Shown here piece by piece: positions 21,530 to 34,469 of a DNA stretch of 64,000 nucleotides. This DNA is from Emydura subglobosa (Eukaryota > Chordata > Testudines > Chelidae). The stretch lies in assembly GCA_007922225.1 (NCBI GenBank), contig ML679961.1, positions 63,235,885-63,299,884 of the forward strand, read 5' to 3'. Under the pieces are notes generated by a model. It was not told the origin of the DNA, did no database searches, and saw nothing but the letters and a program-made list of their open reading frames with translations. The position numbers and the translations under genes were made by a program. How positions within the stretch are numbered: position 1 is the stretch's first letter; the number at the start of each line of letters is the position of its first letter.

Positions 21530-24500
21530 AACTGGAGAGATTGGAATGTCCTGTCACTTAATCCAGTTATTGGATAGACACTTCTTTCTGCTTTGCAATC
21601 AGGTATGATGCTTGACATTTAAGGAATGTCCTGATGGTTAATAACTGGCTGGAGCTGTTGAGGGCCCAAGTTTTTTGGTCTGGGAACTCTGCATGCTGTT
21701 GCTACATTTTTGGGGGCTAAGAGGTTATAGTACTGGTCTCTTTCTAGTAGCCAAAGTCTGGTTCAAGGCACTTGGCCATACACTGCACCCACACCTTATC
21801 ATAAGACAATCTCTCTAGGTATTTACACTGCCCACATCTCCATGGGATCTTACAGTCTGTGTCACTTAATGGGGAAAGGACAGCTCGCTTAACTGGGAAC
21901 TAAGGTCATGTGTTTAATAGGCTTTACAATCAGTTTTAATGGGACACCTTGAGACCTCATGGAGGGTAATGGAGACTGTTGGAAGCACTCTTTAAATCCT
22001 TATTCTTATATGAGAGATGGAATTGCAATTTTTTTTAAGTGCCTGCTCTGTTAGAGGCCATGAAATTGTTCTTTACATGCACTTTTAAAATTTCTATCTG
22101 CATACATTTGTTTGATCCAGTAACAGCTTTAACTGCATCTACGTTTATACAAATGGAGGCAATAAGCGTGGAATTATATATTGTAATTACATATTACAAA
22201 GTGACTTCTTGGAGCGGTTCAGTAATGTGCCATATTATGAAATGCTCCTACAGAGACACATACACATCTAGAGGGCCGAAGTCTTCCCTGGCATAATGTC
22301 ATTGATTTTAATGGAGTTTACAATAGATTAACTGATAGGGTTTCAGTTTGTTTTTAGTCCAGTGTGCCTTTTCAAATAGTCTCTGGCCCCTCCACACCAC
22401 TTCCTACCTCTCCAAAAAGTGTCAGACACAACCACTCCCCTGTGAATCATTCTGTTTGTGTCAGCTTGGAGTCTGCACAGGCAGACTGCCTCAGGCTACC
22501 AGAATACTTTGCATCTCCGCCAGCAGCACCCTACCCAATGGAAAAGCCAGAATTTGGCCTATCGGGCATAGAGAATTTAGTTGATAAATCTGTACATAAG
22601 TCTTTTGTTATATGTATTAGACTATCCTTTCTGATGCTTTTGCTATGTGAAAACCACAGCTCCCTGTTATTAGGAACATTGCCTTAATGAGACATTGTCG
22701 GGCTCAAAATCACATCTTAAAAAAATAGGCAAATTTCCTTTCCTATGGAGCCAACAATATCCGGTAATATTCAAACTGGAACCATCTCATTTATTTTTCA
22801 CTATATGTATAATCTGCATTTCTCTTGGTTTGCACTCTGAAAATTGGTCCATTTCACTTTTGTTTTTTCAGTCAGTTCCTAACCAATTTCATCTTCAGAT
22901 TCTGAGACATTATCCCAGTGCTGAAATATTAGGGTCACAAACACTGCAGAGGAACATCTACTTTTTTTAAAAAAAACCTGTCTCCACTGGAGTTTCAAAT
23001 TTTCATGCAAACTGTTTTTTTGGTCCGTTTTAGGCTTTGTAAAGGATTATTCTTAGAAAAACTAAATTTGGGGCTGAATTTGACCATAAAGGAACCCTTT
23101 AATTGAGACATCTCTCTGTCATGGATGTGTCCCAGTTAACCAAATGTTAATGTATCCAGATCAACCACATTCTGTGACTTGTGTCCTTGCTTAATTTGCA
23201 GTTCCATTTTGAGATCACCAACAACCAACTTGGGGGGGCTTGCGCTTGTAGAACTGTGAAAACACTCCTGGTGGATCTGTGTCCCCATTGTCACAGAAAT
23301 ATTTTATCATTGCCGCCTTCTAACCAATGTCGTCCAGTTTGGAATTTTAGGGGTCTAGGTTTAATACACTCATGCAGTAACTGGGTGATATGGGAAGGAG
23401 AGAATGTGTGGTCACGACAAAATATATTCCCTTTGCTTCATAGGAAATGGAGTACAATGGAAGTCGATTCAAGGCTGGCAGCAATGGGGACTGCATTGGG
23501 GGGAGTTTTACACAAGTCAGAAAATGGGTGAAGCAGAAACTAATATTTGAGGGAATCCATATGCCCATACACCTTAAGCCCATAAACTAAGCTGATGAGA
23601 GACTACAAATCAACACAGCCATTAGACACTTCCTAGTAAGTATTACAGTTTATACTGGAGCTAGGTTTTCCCTTCTATTCTGAAAAGCGATTCCCTCTTT
23701 GGAAGTTTAGAGAGGGATATTGATTTTGCAATAGTGAACTCCATACAGTGGCATCAATCCAATCCCCTCAGAGTCACTGATGAGGCATTTTGAATGTGAG
23801 CCACCCGAGCCCGCAGGGAGAATATCTTTGTCAGGCACAAGCCCAGCAGAGAAGACGGACCTTCAGAATTATTTCTGAGTACATTTCTACTCTTGGATTT
23901 CCCCAAGAATGTTGCCGTCAGTACCATCTGCACAGGTGCACATGCTCATGCCAAGAGAATGTGGACCTAGAAAACTAAAGAGGATGGGATGTCTCTATGT
24001 GAAATTTAAGCATTTGGACCTGATTTTTAATCTCAGTAATACTGGCGTAAAACCAATATGAGAGGAGAATTTGGCCCTTTTTGTTGCTTCCTGTGCTGCC
24101 TTTAGGGATCTGGCATTTATCAAAATGTCATTCAATAACAAATAAGTGTGTGGACCTTGGGGATGTGATGCTATCTCTGCTGTTAGGATCTCTGTGCGTA
24201 GGTATGGTACCATGGAATTCCGAATACAGCTGATCGGTAGTGGAAGTGGTAGTTCTGGTATGTGAATCTCAGGCATCTCTGACAGCCAGGCCTTGTCTAG
24301 ATATGAAGATAAGCTTGCTTTAGCTCTTTCAAAGATTGCCAAAAGTGATGACGTTGGGAGAGATTTTCAAAGTCCTAAACAGGAGTTTGGTGCCTCATGG
24401 CCCGTGGTGCCTTGGACATCCTTCCCCCATTATTTACGTACTGCACTTGTTCAGGGACTTCAGGTAGAGCACTGCCATTAATCCTCTCTTTTTTTTGGTA

Positions 24501-24650
24501 CCACAAAAAACCTGGAGTAGACACTGCCAAATTTCTCTTGTTTTGGGACTGATCCCATTGTTTCTATATCTAAAAGATCAAAGCGGAATGTAATCACAGC
24601 TGGACAAACACTCAGAGATCACTGAATGCATCTCCCGCCTGTGTCTGATG
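21530..24650. other. Intron 1 segment, nothing recognised
   Basis: Mostly apparently unique, AT-rich sequence. Short ORFs show no domain. A fragment near 24010-24080 resembles MITE text (actggcgtaaaacca) but is too decayed to bound. Confidence 0.4.
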
Positions 24651-24662
24651 GTTGTTTTAATG

Positions 24663-24797
24663 TAGTAGTTTTCAACCGTGGTCTGTGGACCCCTGGAGGT
24701 CAGCAGACTATGCCTAAGATTTCCAAAGGGATCCGCACCTCATTTGAAATTTTTTTTTTTTAGGGGTCTACAAATGAAAAGAGGTTGAAAACCACTA
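24663..24797. mobile_element. Non-autonomous hAT element, 135 bp
   Basis: Terminal inverted repeats tagtagttttcaacc and ggttgaaaaccacta (14 of 15 match). Flanking 8-base duplications are ttttaatg (24655-24662) and ttttaata (24798-24805), 7 of 8 identical. Eight-base duplications are the hAT signature. Confidence 0.85.
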
Positions 24798-25059
24798 TTT
24801 TAATAGATTCCCATTTTCCCGTCATCTTTTAAAAGATTTAAAGTCTGAAGTGAGGATTTGGAACCATTTCCACTTTGACTGCTCTATCTAGTCCTGTCAC
24901 TCCCAGCTACCATTTGTTGAATACATCGCATTTGGAAATGGCAAACCCTGTGGATGACCTTTGGCCTTTCATAGGTGCAGAAATCTCCTTGGGGCAGCCA
25001 TACATTGGAATTGCTCTTATTTTCTTGACCTCTGTCTATCAGAGATACTCATCTGGCCC

Positions 25060-25262
25060 CATTACTGAAGTATCTGAGCACCTGGCAATCTCTAATGTAC
25101 ATATCCTTGCAACGTTGTGAGGTATGGAAGTGCTATCCCCATTTTAACAAATGGGGACCTGAGGCACAGGCGATTAAGTGTCTTCCCTAAGAGCATTCAG
25201 TAAATCTGTGGCAGAGCTGGGAACTGAACGCAGGTCTCCCAAGTCTCAGATGAGCACCTGAG
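25060..25262 (-). repeat. MIR-type SINE, antisense
   Basis: ccccattttaacaaatgggg, acctgaggcacaggcg, then gtggcagagctgggaactga and acgcaggtctccc, in the order of an antisense MIR-type SINE through to its tRNA-like head. Confidence 0.75.
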
Positions 25263-25364
25263 CCGCCCTTAGACATCTATGTCTGAACAGGATTCCACTT
25301 CCTGATTGATTCCAATTACTATTTCTTCTAGAGGCATTGTTTCCTCGCATTGTTTCCTCTATTC

Positions 25365-25614
25365 CTGGGTTGTCCAACCCACAGCCTGAGTCCAGCCCGC
25401 CAAAGGCTGCTGTCCGGCCCACCGGGATGGAAGGAGCAGCCTCTCCCCTCCAGCCCAGTGCCAGCTGGCCAAGCGCAGCAGCAGTCCCATCACTTCCCAA
25501 GTCAGCTGGAGCGGAGGAGCAGCCCCTCCTCTCTGACCCCCTCCAGCTCACTGGCCTCCTGAGTGAAAAAAAATTGCAGTGTGGCCCTTCACGCAAAAAG
25601 GTTGGACACCCCTG
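25365..25614. mobile_element. Non-autonomous hAT element, 250 bp
   Basis: Inverted ends ctgggttgtccaacc and ggttggacacccctg. A perfect 8-base target duplication, ctctattc, is at 25357-25364 and 25615-25622. The GC-rich interior gives chance ORFs on both strands. Confidence 0.9.
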
Positions 25615-26299
25615 CTCTATTCCATTCATAATAATGACTGTTTATTCAATCACCTGTGCAGTTCTTATTCCTTCCTTTGGCTCATATGATGAAGGAAGGC
25701 ATTTCTTCTCCTTTTGTGATGACTATACTCAAGATAACTTAGTTGTTATCTAACCTTCTCCAAGTAGTCATTCTTGAGGAACGCAGCAGAAGTCAGAAGT
25801 TGCTTTATCTGGCTATTTTCTTTCCATGATGTCGACAGGTGCTGCCTCCTTGAGACCATATGAGACACTATTGTCCCCGATGAAAATCTCAGTGAATCTA
25901 CGGAGGCATGCAAGATGAATGCTGAGGCTAAAGCAGTCTTGTTGGTGAGAGACTTGATTCTTTTCTTTTCTTATTTGCTAGCTCTTTTAAGGCTACTATC
26001 CCACTGAAGAAAGTGTCATCTGAAATTAACAATTTCAACATGGCTGATGAAATTTTGACTTCTTTGCTCCTACATTGTTTTACTCTTGCCATTGAGGGAA
26101 GCAAGTCCCCTTTGGATGGGATCACGTTCTTCTTGGCAAAGGAGGCCAGCATGGTGTCTCGTTTTTTCAGAGTAACTACAGTAGATAGGTTGGCTTCGTT
26201 CTTTTGGACTTTATAGAACCTTATTATGTGTCCGGGTAAAGACTTTCCCTTGCTGAAGTGTTCAGTTCCATTTTGACAGACAGCATGGATGTGGAAACA

Positions 26300-26510
26300 C
26301 AGGCCTTTCACTCAGGACATCTGCATTCTGTCCCCAAATATGTTCCTGACTCACTGGGAGACCTTGACCAAATTGCAATCTCTCTGTGCCAGAATTTTTG
26401 TCTTTAAAATGGGGATTATAATGTTTTCCTTCTTCACATGAACATTGTGAGGCTTAACAATTTAATGCTTGCAAAGTGTTTCGAACCCTCAGATGGTCTG
26501 AAAAATAGAG
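26300..26510 (+). repeat. MIR-type SINE
   Basis: ggagaccttgaccaaattgc, then tctgtgccagaatttttg, ctttaaaatggggattataa and attgtgaggcttaac follow the MIR core order, moderately decayed. Confidence 0.6.
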
Positions 26511-26519
26511 GTGCAAAGT

Positions 26520-27940
26520 GTTATTTAATCCCCTACTCTATGACTAAGTGGAAGGGAACACTGACTCTCTCTCTCAGAATTTGTAGAGAAGCATTTATCT
26601 CTTTTCTGTCCAGGCTGAGAATTCTCCTCTTTATGTATTCAAGGTATTTGCCCTTGAGTAGCCTTTCTTTAGTGTCTTTCTCTCTCCTTAGGAACTGAAT
26701 CAGAGAGCTCTGCTCCTTGTCTAGAGAGAGGCAACAAATCGCATGCAGACAAACCTCCACCTCCTATTTCTTTGATTCCTTAGTGCTCTCTTTATCTGTT
26801 TTTCTTTTTTTGGTATTTGTAGCTCTGCATTACACTCATTGCTGAATTCCTTACATTTATCTGTTCTCTCTTTGTGATGCTCCGCACTTCCAGAAACTGT
26901 CTCCTGATCCTCTCACAGGCCCAGTGCAGCAGGTCTTCAGGGCGAGGCTCTTCAGACAATGTCTCTGCAAAATAGAGCTGACAGGGACCTGTCAATAGTT
27001 GGATCTGCATTTACCACTCATTTCATAGGAAGACAGACTTTGTTGTGGCAGATCAGACCATTGGTACACCGAGCCCATCCCCTAGCAATGGTCACTGCCT
27101 GGTGCATGAGAGGAAAGTGTTGCCCTCCACCCCTGCTACAACACCTGACTAATTCCACAACTGTATCATGGATGGTTTGGGGGACATTCCCTTCTGATCC
27201 TGGCAGGTGATTGGCTGATGCGTTGAAGTGTGAGATTTGATTATGCTTACCTTAGCCTGGATAATGGTACAGTGTAAATAGAGGTCAGAGTGTGACTGAA
27301 AGGCTCATTAGGCAGGAGGCTGCACAGGTTTTCCATTACTCCAAGCCATGAAACTAAGCTAAATGTCAATGAGATTGCAGAGGTGCAGCCTGCTGTCATA
27401 AGAAATAGCTGAGGAGCAGGAGGAAGATGAAGAAGATTTCTGTTAGCGGAGACTTGCCTTAAAAATAGATAGTTTTACTTGTGGGAGCAGATAGGCCCTA
27501 CTGATAAGATGACAAATTAATTATAAAACACTGGTCAGATGACAGCTCAGCTGACCGTGACTGTGAATAATTCAGTCCTGGAGTTGAGTATCTGTTTGCT
27601 GTGGAAAGATAAGGGTGCCGTGGGGTAATTACATGATGGATAATCAGCCTGTATCAGCTATAAATGCCCTCTTTGGCTGGCCAAATTATTCTCCTGTCTT
27701 CCACCAACTGCCAAGGTAATGTCATGGCATCTGCTCACCCTGGCTTGGGGAATGAGAAACTGCTCATAGTTCCAGCAAAAGCTATGGCTCAAGGGCTCCT
27801 GAGTGAACAACCTGCGTTCTGGAGGGAAGTCTTCACCTCCACCCACCACCATGACTGTGCAGAGCTACTGGCTTCCCTGGCCTGAACCTGTTCCATGTCC
27901 ATAGCTCTGAAGGAGAGAGCTACCCTTTGAATATCGAATG
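26520..27940. other. Intron 1 segment with possible regulatory element
   Basis: No repeat is recognised. About 27420-27680 has a dense mix of GATA-type (ctgataag, gagataa-like), TAATTA and cagctgacc sites and looks compositionally different from its surroundings. No coding signal. Confidence 0.4.
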
Positions 27941-27944
27941 TCTC

Positions 27945-28635
27945 AGGTGGGCTTTCTTTGTCATTGGATCAGACCATGGTTCAGCATCCTATTTTTGATG
28001 CTATTTTCTGATGCTAATACCTGAAGCTCCAAAAGGAAGGCCAGAATGCCCTAAGATGTACCTAGCCAGCTAAACAATGCGGTACATGGTGAGTGGCAAG
28101 GAAAATTCAGTCCTGACCCCCATTGGTGATCAGCCTACATGCAGAAGCATGGTATTTGATTATCCTCGCTATAATACATAACCACAAATGGTGGTGGTGT
28201 GGCCATGAAATATCCCAATCCTTTTAAAATCCGTGCCCACTCCTGTGGCCTACATTTCCACAGGCTGACTACATTTCTGCATATATTTCCTTTCACTTTG
28301 GTTTAAATTTAAATTTACTCAGTTTAAATTTAAATTTACTGACCTTAAATTCTTTAAGTGAATCTTTGTCCCTTTATAGAGGAGCATAGAAAGGGGGGTT
28401 CTAGTTAGTTGTCACTCTGCCCTTGAATATCTTTATTGACTCCCCTCTAATTCTCCTCTTCTCCAGTCTTGGGTGTTTGCAATCTCTCTTCCCACATAAA
28501 CCTCATCTTATTGCTACCCATTTTCCTTGCCCTTCTCTGGACCTTTTCAATCTCTGCTGTATCTTTCTTAAGATGAAGTGACCATGAGGCCTGGATACAG
28601 GGCTCCAAACGAAGGCAAAAATAGCATTTCATTCG
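27945..28635 (-). mobile_element. CR1-type LINE 3' part, antisense
   Basis: The minus frame near 28447-28632 reads PCIQASWSLHLKKDTAEIEK, then VQRRARKM and MWEERLQ, the C-terminal RT text of CR1-type LINEs. The 3' UTR lies at lower coordinates (cattggatcagaccatggtt, then cagcatcct). Decayed and truncated. Confidence 0.6.
28301..28342. repeat. 21-bp tandem duplication
   Basis: Two adjacent copies of gtttaaatttaaatttactc plus one base, differing at one position. Confidence 0.9.
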
Positions 28636-28639
28636 ATAT

Positions 28640-29540
28640 GAGGTAATTCTGCCCTGGCTTCTGAGGCTATGGGTTCTCCATTGGCAGCAGAATAAGTACA
28701 GTTCTGCTCTACAGGAAGGATGGCAGGTTTCATATGGGAGATGTGCACTCTGTGCAGAGCACAGCTCAGTTTCACAGCAGATGGGGCCAAGACCCAGGCC
28801 AGGTCAGGGCTGATGGTATAGTGTTATTTTCTATCCCATTTTTAGAGCACCCAGGTGTCCCATGTTTTTAAAATTGCTGTTGCTCTGCACAGTGGGTAAA
28901 CAGCTAAATATGGGGTTCCCCTCTCTCTGCCTTTGGGGTGACTGAGATTGATAACCGTGGTGTGCAGCAGGAGGCATTAAGCCTGAGACCCAATGCCCCT
29001 GAACATTGGGACATTGCCCCCTGTATGACGGAGACTATCTGAGAGGCACATGCTGTCCCTGAGGGGCATTATTTCTGGTGCTACAACACAGACTTTGCTG
29101 AGTGGATCAATGAATCTCCCTGAGCCAAAGGGTGTTACTATCTTGGATGCTCTCATTGCCACCGTGGTGCCACCTGTCAACGAGATGCTCCCAGCAATGA
29201 CTTCACAACACTGGGCAATACTACATGCCCAGTGCTATGCCAGGCCGGGTCACATTTTCAGAACTGGAGGGTAGATGTCCAAGCACAAAAAAAAGTGAGA
29301 GTATGCATGTGCAGCCATTTTTGCACAAACGGTTATTACAATGTGCATGGAAATTGGGTCATGACACACAGTTAATTAGGCAACCACTTAGTCATTTGCA
29401 TATACATTTATCCAACTTGTGTTTGCAGTTTTTTCCAATTCTGCAGGCAGTATTTTGCATGCTGTACTGCAGCTTTACCCCTTGAAAAGTTAATCCTGAC
29501 ATTTGACAGTCCCTTGCACTCTTGTGTACCAAAGATGTTG
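28640..29540. other. Intron 1 segment, nothing recognised
   Basis: No repeat family or coding signal identified. Confidence 0.4.
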
Positions 29541-29549
29541 GAGCACTTT

Positions 29550-29712
29550 ACTAACAATGATCTATTAAGCTTCATAATCCACCCAGGAGGAGCAGGTACA
29601 GTAAATAAATAATCTGATTTTATAGATGGGGATGGGGAAACTGAGGCACAAAAATTTAAGTGACTTGCCCAAGTGACAGAGCCAGGGATAGAACATACAA
29701 ATCCTATTTCCC
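29550..29712 (-). repeat. MIR-type SINE, antisense fragment
   Basis: gggatggggaaactgaggca, then caaaaatttaagtgacttgc and ccaagtgacagagccagg. The central core of the SINE is clear; ends are decayed. Confidence 0.7.
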
Positions 29713-29884
29713 AGGCCCTAACTGTAACAGCTACATGGTATTGTCTCCAGATGAAGTACCTTGGATACACTCTCTCTACTCCTGGGTATCAGGGTTAGAA
29801 TGCCCCTACAAAGTTAATAGATTTCTAGGAGGATGCTCCGCATAAACGGTTTGTTTCGGAGGTAGCTTCCTACCTATCTAAAGA

Positions 29885-30112
29885 CTTCTAGGGCACCCAT
29901 TACCTGAGCAGCTCACAGTTGTTAATGTATTTATCCTCACAGCACCTATGTCAGATAGAGGAGTGCTACTATCCCCAGTTTATACACCTAGAAACTGAGA
30001 CACAGAGAGACTCAGTGACTTGCTCAAGGTAACACAGGAATTCTGTGACAGCGGGAAATTGGCTCCTGCTCTCCTGAGTCCCAAACCCATGTCCTAACGT
30101 CTGGACCATCCC
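29885..30112 (-). repeat. MIR-type SINE, antisense
   Basis: tatttatcctcacagcacct, ctatccccagtttatacacc, gaaactgagacacagagaga, then cacaggaattctgtgacagc and cctaacgtctggacc. This is the whole SINE order including the head region. Confidence 0.75.
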
Positions 30113-30114
30113 CA

Positions 30115-32860
30115 CTCCATAATGAAAAATACACTGCTGCCAAAGCCGCGCAGGTTGGGGAATCAGGTATGTCTATGCTGGCCAGCAAGCCCTTCACTGA
30201 CTAATCACTACCACTTAGCTGCGCTTACTTTTTGGGAATCAACTTGGTTATGATTATTTATTTCCGAGAACTGACTGTATGCTCGGGCCTGTACATTGGT
30301 GCACACATACACACAGGCTCTATCCCTAAGGGGCTTACACTCCAAGTTAGAGGCAGACAATACAGTCCAGACTTAAACAATACATAGGCTGAAGTGCAAG
30401 ATTTCACGTGATGCTGATTACTGTTACTAACAGACAGTTTTCGTGGCTTCTAAGCTCTCTACAATTTTGGACTCCAAGAGTGGGTTAGTTGCTTGTTGAG
30501 AGAGAAATCAGGTGAGACAGACACAGGCTACAGGACCCTAGTCTAGTTTGTTTATCAGGTGCACGTTATTGAAAAAACCTCCTAGATGGCAAAAGCGGAT
30601 TGCCTCTCAGAACTCACATGAGGAGCCCATCCCTTCCTAAGCACTTGCAAATGGTTCTGTAATGTTTGAACCCTTAGCCTCTCTCATTGCTGTGCAGTAT
30701 TTTTTGTAACAGAGTGGGATCTTAAGCTAATGTGATACCAAAACAGTGTCATGGTGGCCAAACTTGCATCATCTCCGAACACTTCTTGCATCTGTTTACT
30801 TGGAAAGGATTAATATATCTTCAACTTGGGTTAGGGTTCTAAGTGTTCGTGAATAACATGCTGTGTCACCTAAGCTGTGTCAAATCCACCACTATATTAG
30901 ACTGCACTTGCTGTCCTGTCTAAGCAAAGACAGAGGAAAGTGTTTCTCATCTTGCATCTGTCATCCCTGTTCGTTCTCTCCAAGGAGTTTCCATGTTTAT
31001 GATGTCAGTTCTAGGGAAGTCGTCTGACACCTTTCTCTTTGCTAACATGCCCCAAATAAGAGTTGAGTGGCCAGAGGCCAATCTCTAGCATACTCAGTCT
31101 GTGGCACATTCTGCATAAGGGATCTAAGTGTCTACTAAAATCTACTCTATAGCAATCACTTCTTTTATTCTGATCCCACCTTTATGTATGGTAACAAGCA
31201 GTTGTTCAAATGAATTGAGAATTGGGTACAGGATGAGCCTGCTGGTGCTAATCAATATAAAACAACATTTGTTTGTGCCATTATTATTTCTGCTGCCCTG
31301 TTACACTGTATTATTGCAGCCTGGGTGAAAAGCATTGGTAGGGTTTATCCAAGCCAGCAAAGATCCTTAACAGAATAGGAGGGAGTGTGATAAACTCCTG
31401 TGCTAGATATGGGGAACAGGGTGCAGGAGCTAGAGGTGATTTGTTGCCTTCTTGTCAGTACTTTGTCCTACAGCTCAGGAAGCATCTTACAGCTCAATTC
31501 TGAGACTCACAGATGAAAAACTTACAGAGGGAATCATCAGCTGCCTTTTTAGGCTAGTATTATGGCCAAGGCAACATTGTCACGAACCTCTGGTCTCAAA
31601 CCCATGTCTCCAGATGTTTTTTTGGGTTTTTTTACACAATTTATTAGTAATTAAGCCATGAACTAAAATATTCACTGTCTATTCTCCTCCATTAAGCCAC
31701 TTTTTGTAAAACCTATCTGATCCTACAAATATGTTTAGATTCCGTTTACAAGAGACTATCTTTTAATCAAGCTTTAGGAGGATTTAATGCATCAATATCG
31801 GAATTCGTAGTCTGACAGGAATCCACATCAGTTTTGGAAACAATCTCTCAAGAACCATTGATTACATGGAACCTCTGCCCTTGATTTAATGTAGTGTAAT
31901 GTAGTTAGATTCCCAGATTCCACAAACGACTGCATATGGGCACACCTCTACATTACAGCAAACAGTGAACGGAAAGAGCGAGGCCTTCACTGTGTAGTTC
32001 AAATGACAGCAATCCAGATGTTCCTGGGAAATCATCACATTCCAGGCCTCCATCCAGTAGTTTATTGGTATTAGCTAGAGCCTGGACTCTTTAAAGCCCC
32101 ACTTAGCTAGAAGGCGCCACTCCTCAGCCACATTTGGTGGAACACCCGAGCTCCTGATTGGCCTGCTCCCACTACTAAAACAAGGTTTCCCCTCTGTGTT
32201 CCTCTTTCATGCTATCATATTTCACATCTGGATCAATACAGCCTATGAACTGAATGTTAAGACATTACTTTAGCACTCCCTTGGCTGGCCTGCTGAATCA
32301 ATTTGGTGCTGCCTCTGCTAATGGCTTTTGGTGTTAGCCTTCATGTCATTAATGGATTTTCCCATGCTTTGTAGTGTGTATGATTACACACATGCACTCA
32401 AACATGCAAGCATGTAGATATACACTTCTCCCCACAAATACCACAACACGCACTAAATGCCCAGCCGTCCCTGCACACCACCTAAGCAAATGAACTTTGC
32501 ACAGAGGATCTAAGAGAGGCTGGTGTGGGGAGAAATACTCCCTGCCAACCTGATACCTTTCATGGAATATCTGTGCAGCCAATGAAGTGTGGTAGCAGCT
32601 GGGGACCCTTGTGTGGCCCCTACGTGGGATATTTTGTATTCACATATTGATAGGTCTCTTTGCAGTTTGCCCTCATCATATCACCAACATATCACCCATT
32701 CGTCTCAGCCTGCTCTCTGTCTGTGCTGGCAATGAACTGCGAGGCTGTAAAAGACCACCTATGTCTGCAAAGGAGTAGGGTTTAGTGTGACCCATCCGTG
32801 CCTAGGGTAGGCCACCTGAAAATGCCACGGTCAGGGTAGGCTGCAAAAGGAGAGCAGATT
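30115..32860. other. Intron 1 segment, nothing firmly recognised
   Basis: About 30290-30370 (aggggcttacactccaagtt) resembles the tail of an old dispersed repeat also seen at 42160-42200. The rest is apparently unique. Confidence 0.35.
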
Positions 32861-33760
32861 CTCCCGGAACTGACTGCAGTTAGATTCCCTGACCAGTCAC
32901 AAACAGTGCTTCTGATTTCCCACACCAGTTATTAAGAAGCTACAACAAGAAACATATAGTCCCCTTTATTGCACTTCAATCTCTGGCTCCCAATCAGAAA
33001 CTAGATCCAGTAAAGAGATAAGTTATTTAAACCTCTATTCCCTTTACCAAAATGTTCTCCTTATCCTCAAAGGGTCAGCTGCATTATTAGATCAATATAA
33101 ATTTGGATCTTACCCAAAATACCACGGTGCCAGCCAATCCTTTAATAACAGAAACTAAAGGTTTATTATAAAAGGAAAGAAACAAACAAGAAGAGAGAAG
33201 TTAAATGGTCAAAGCATTCAGATACATACAAATGACTTCTAAGTCCATATAGATCAGATTCTCAGCAGAATTGTGGAGTTAGCAGGCTTGTACAGTTCCT
33301 CTGGTGTACATCCAGTACCTGGATGGATCTCAGTCCTTTGTTTCACAGCTTCAGATGTAGAGTAATTAATTCAGAGCTCGGAATCAGGAATGAAGACAAG
33401 ATGGAGTTGGTGCAGCTGCATTTATAGTTTCTGCCATGAGGCTTGTACTTACTTTGTCCCAAAGAGCACCTGGCAAGGAAAAGCCTCAGAGTCCCCTGTC
33501 CATAGGCATATTCTTGCATGTCCTGGTGTCTCACAAGGTGTAGCCCCAGGATTCTTTCACTGGATTCATTGTACATTTGGGTTCCCTTGTTTGGCCATTA
33601 AGCAGGCTTAGTGCTGCTGCCATCCTGTCTGGGGTGTCACCCAGAAACACCGCACAAGTTTGAAATACAGATCTACCATACATAGTTAGAACTTATCATA
33701 CAAAACTGATACATGCATATAAACATGCTTATCAATCTTAATTAATTGTGACTTTTCCAT
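32860..33760 (-). repeat. Long dispersed repeat, possibly LTR-like
   Basis: About 900 bp containing ggtttattataaaaggaaag (an AATAAA on the minus strand) and ctggggtgtcacccagaaac. The same general organisation (an antisense polyadenylation signal followed by an A-rich stretch and then CT-rich text) recurs at 38900-40860 and 49560-50790. I infer a retroelement LTR or related repeat; no coding motif supports it. Confidence 0.3.
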
Positions 33761-33764
33761 TGGT

Positions 33765-34465
33765 CCCTTGAATGACATACGATATTTATTGAAACTCTCT
33801 AATGTTGGTATCAGTAATATTATAAATTATCATTCATATTCCACACAGCGTCACGCTCAGCATTTGGCTGGCTGTGTGATTTGGCTCCTAATAAAAATGG
33901 CTTTAAAACAAACCACAAACAGTCGCACAGATAGTGTCCCTTTCAGAAGCTTGTCACACTTAGCAGGAAGACTCCAGAGGCTGAAGATCACTGGAGTGCA
34001 AGGTGGTCTGGCCATCCTCCTTACACACTTCCAACATCAAGATACCAGCATTAGCTCTGCTCCTCTTTACCCTGACATATTCTCCCCTTGCCACATGAAA
34101 GAAAGTTAAGGTATCCCTGTTGAATTACATTTGTATTGTCTTTTTAGTGTTATATAGGGCTAGAGCCTCCACTTCATTGACTTCATCTTGACTTCAATGG
34201 GGTTACAGTAATCTGCACTCCTCTTGCATCCTATATCAAGCAAAGGGGTCTCATTTATGCCATGCAATGGGTTTGGGGCCTGCATGTTCAGATGTATCTG
34301 GGGAAGGGCTGAGTGGGGTTGCTGACCAAAAAGGGGAGGATGAATGTGGTACAGTGGGGTATCAAAACTGGTGGGGTATTGGATGGGAATAGGGTTTAGT
34401 GTATGGACCACTTGGAGGAGCAAATATGGAAGATGTAGTCACAGTAGGTGGTGTAGTGTGCAGCT
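33765..34465. other. Intron 1 segment, nothing recognised
   Basis: No repeat or coding signal recognised. Confidence 0.35.
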
Positions 34466-34469
34466 TCTA

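Noticed and set aside
25246..25753. ORFs of 127 and 138 codons
   Set aside because: They cover the hAT element at 25365-25614 and read into unrelated flanks.
28301..28342. CRISPR-like or satellite array
   Set aside because: Only two 21-base copies with no spacers; a simple local duplication.
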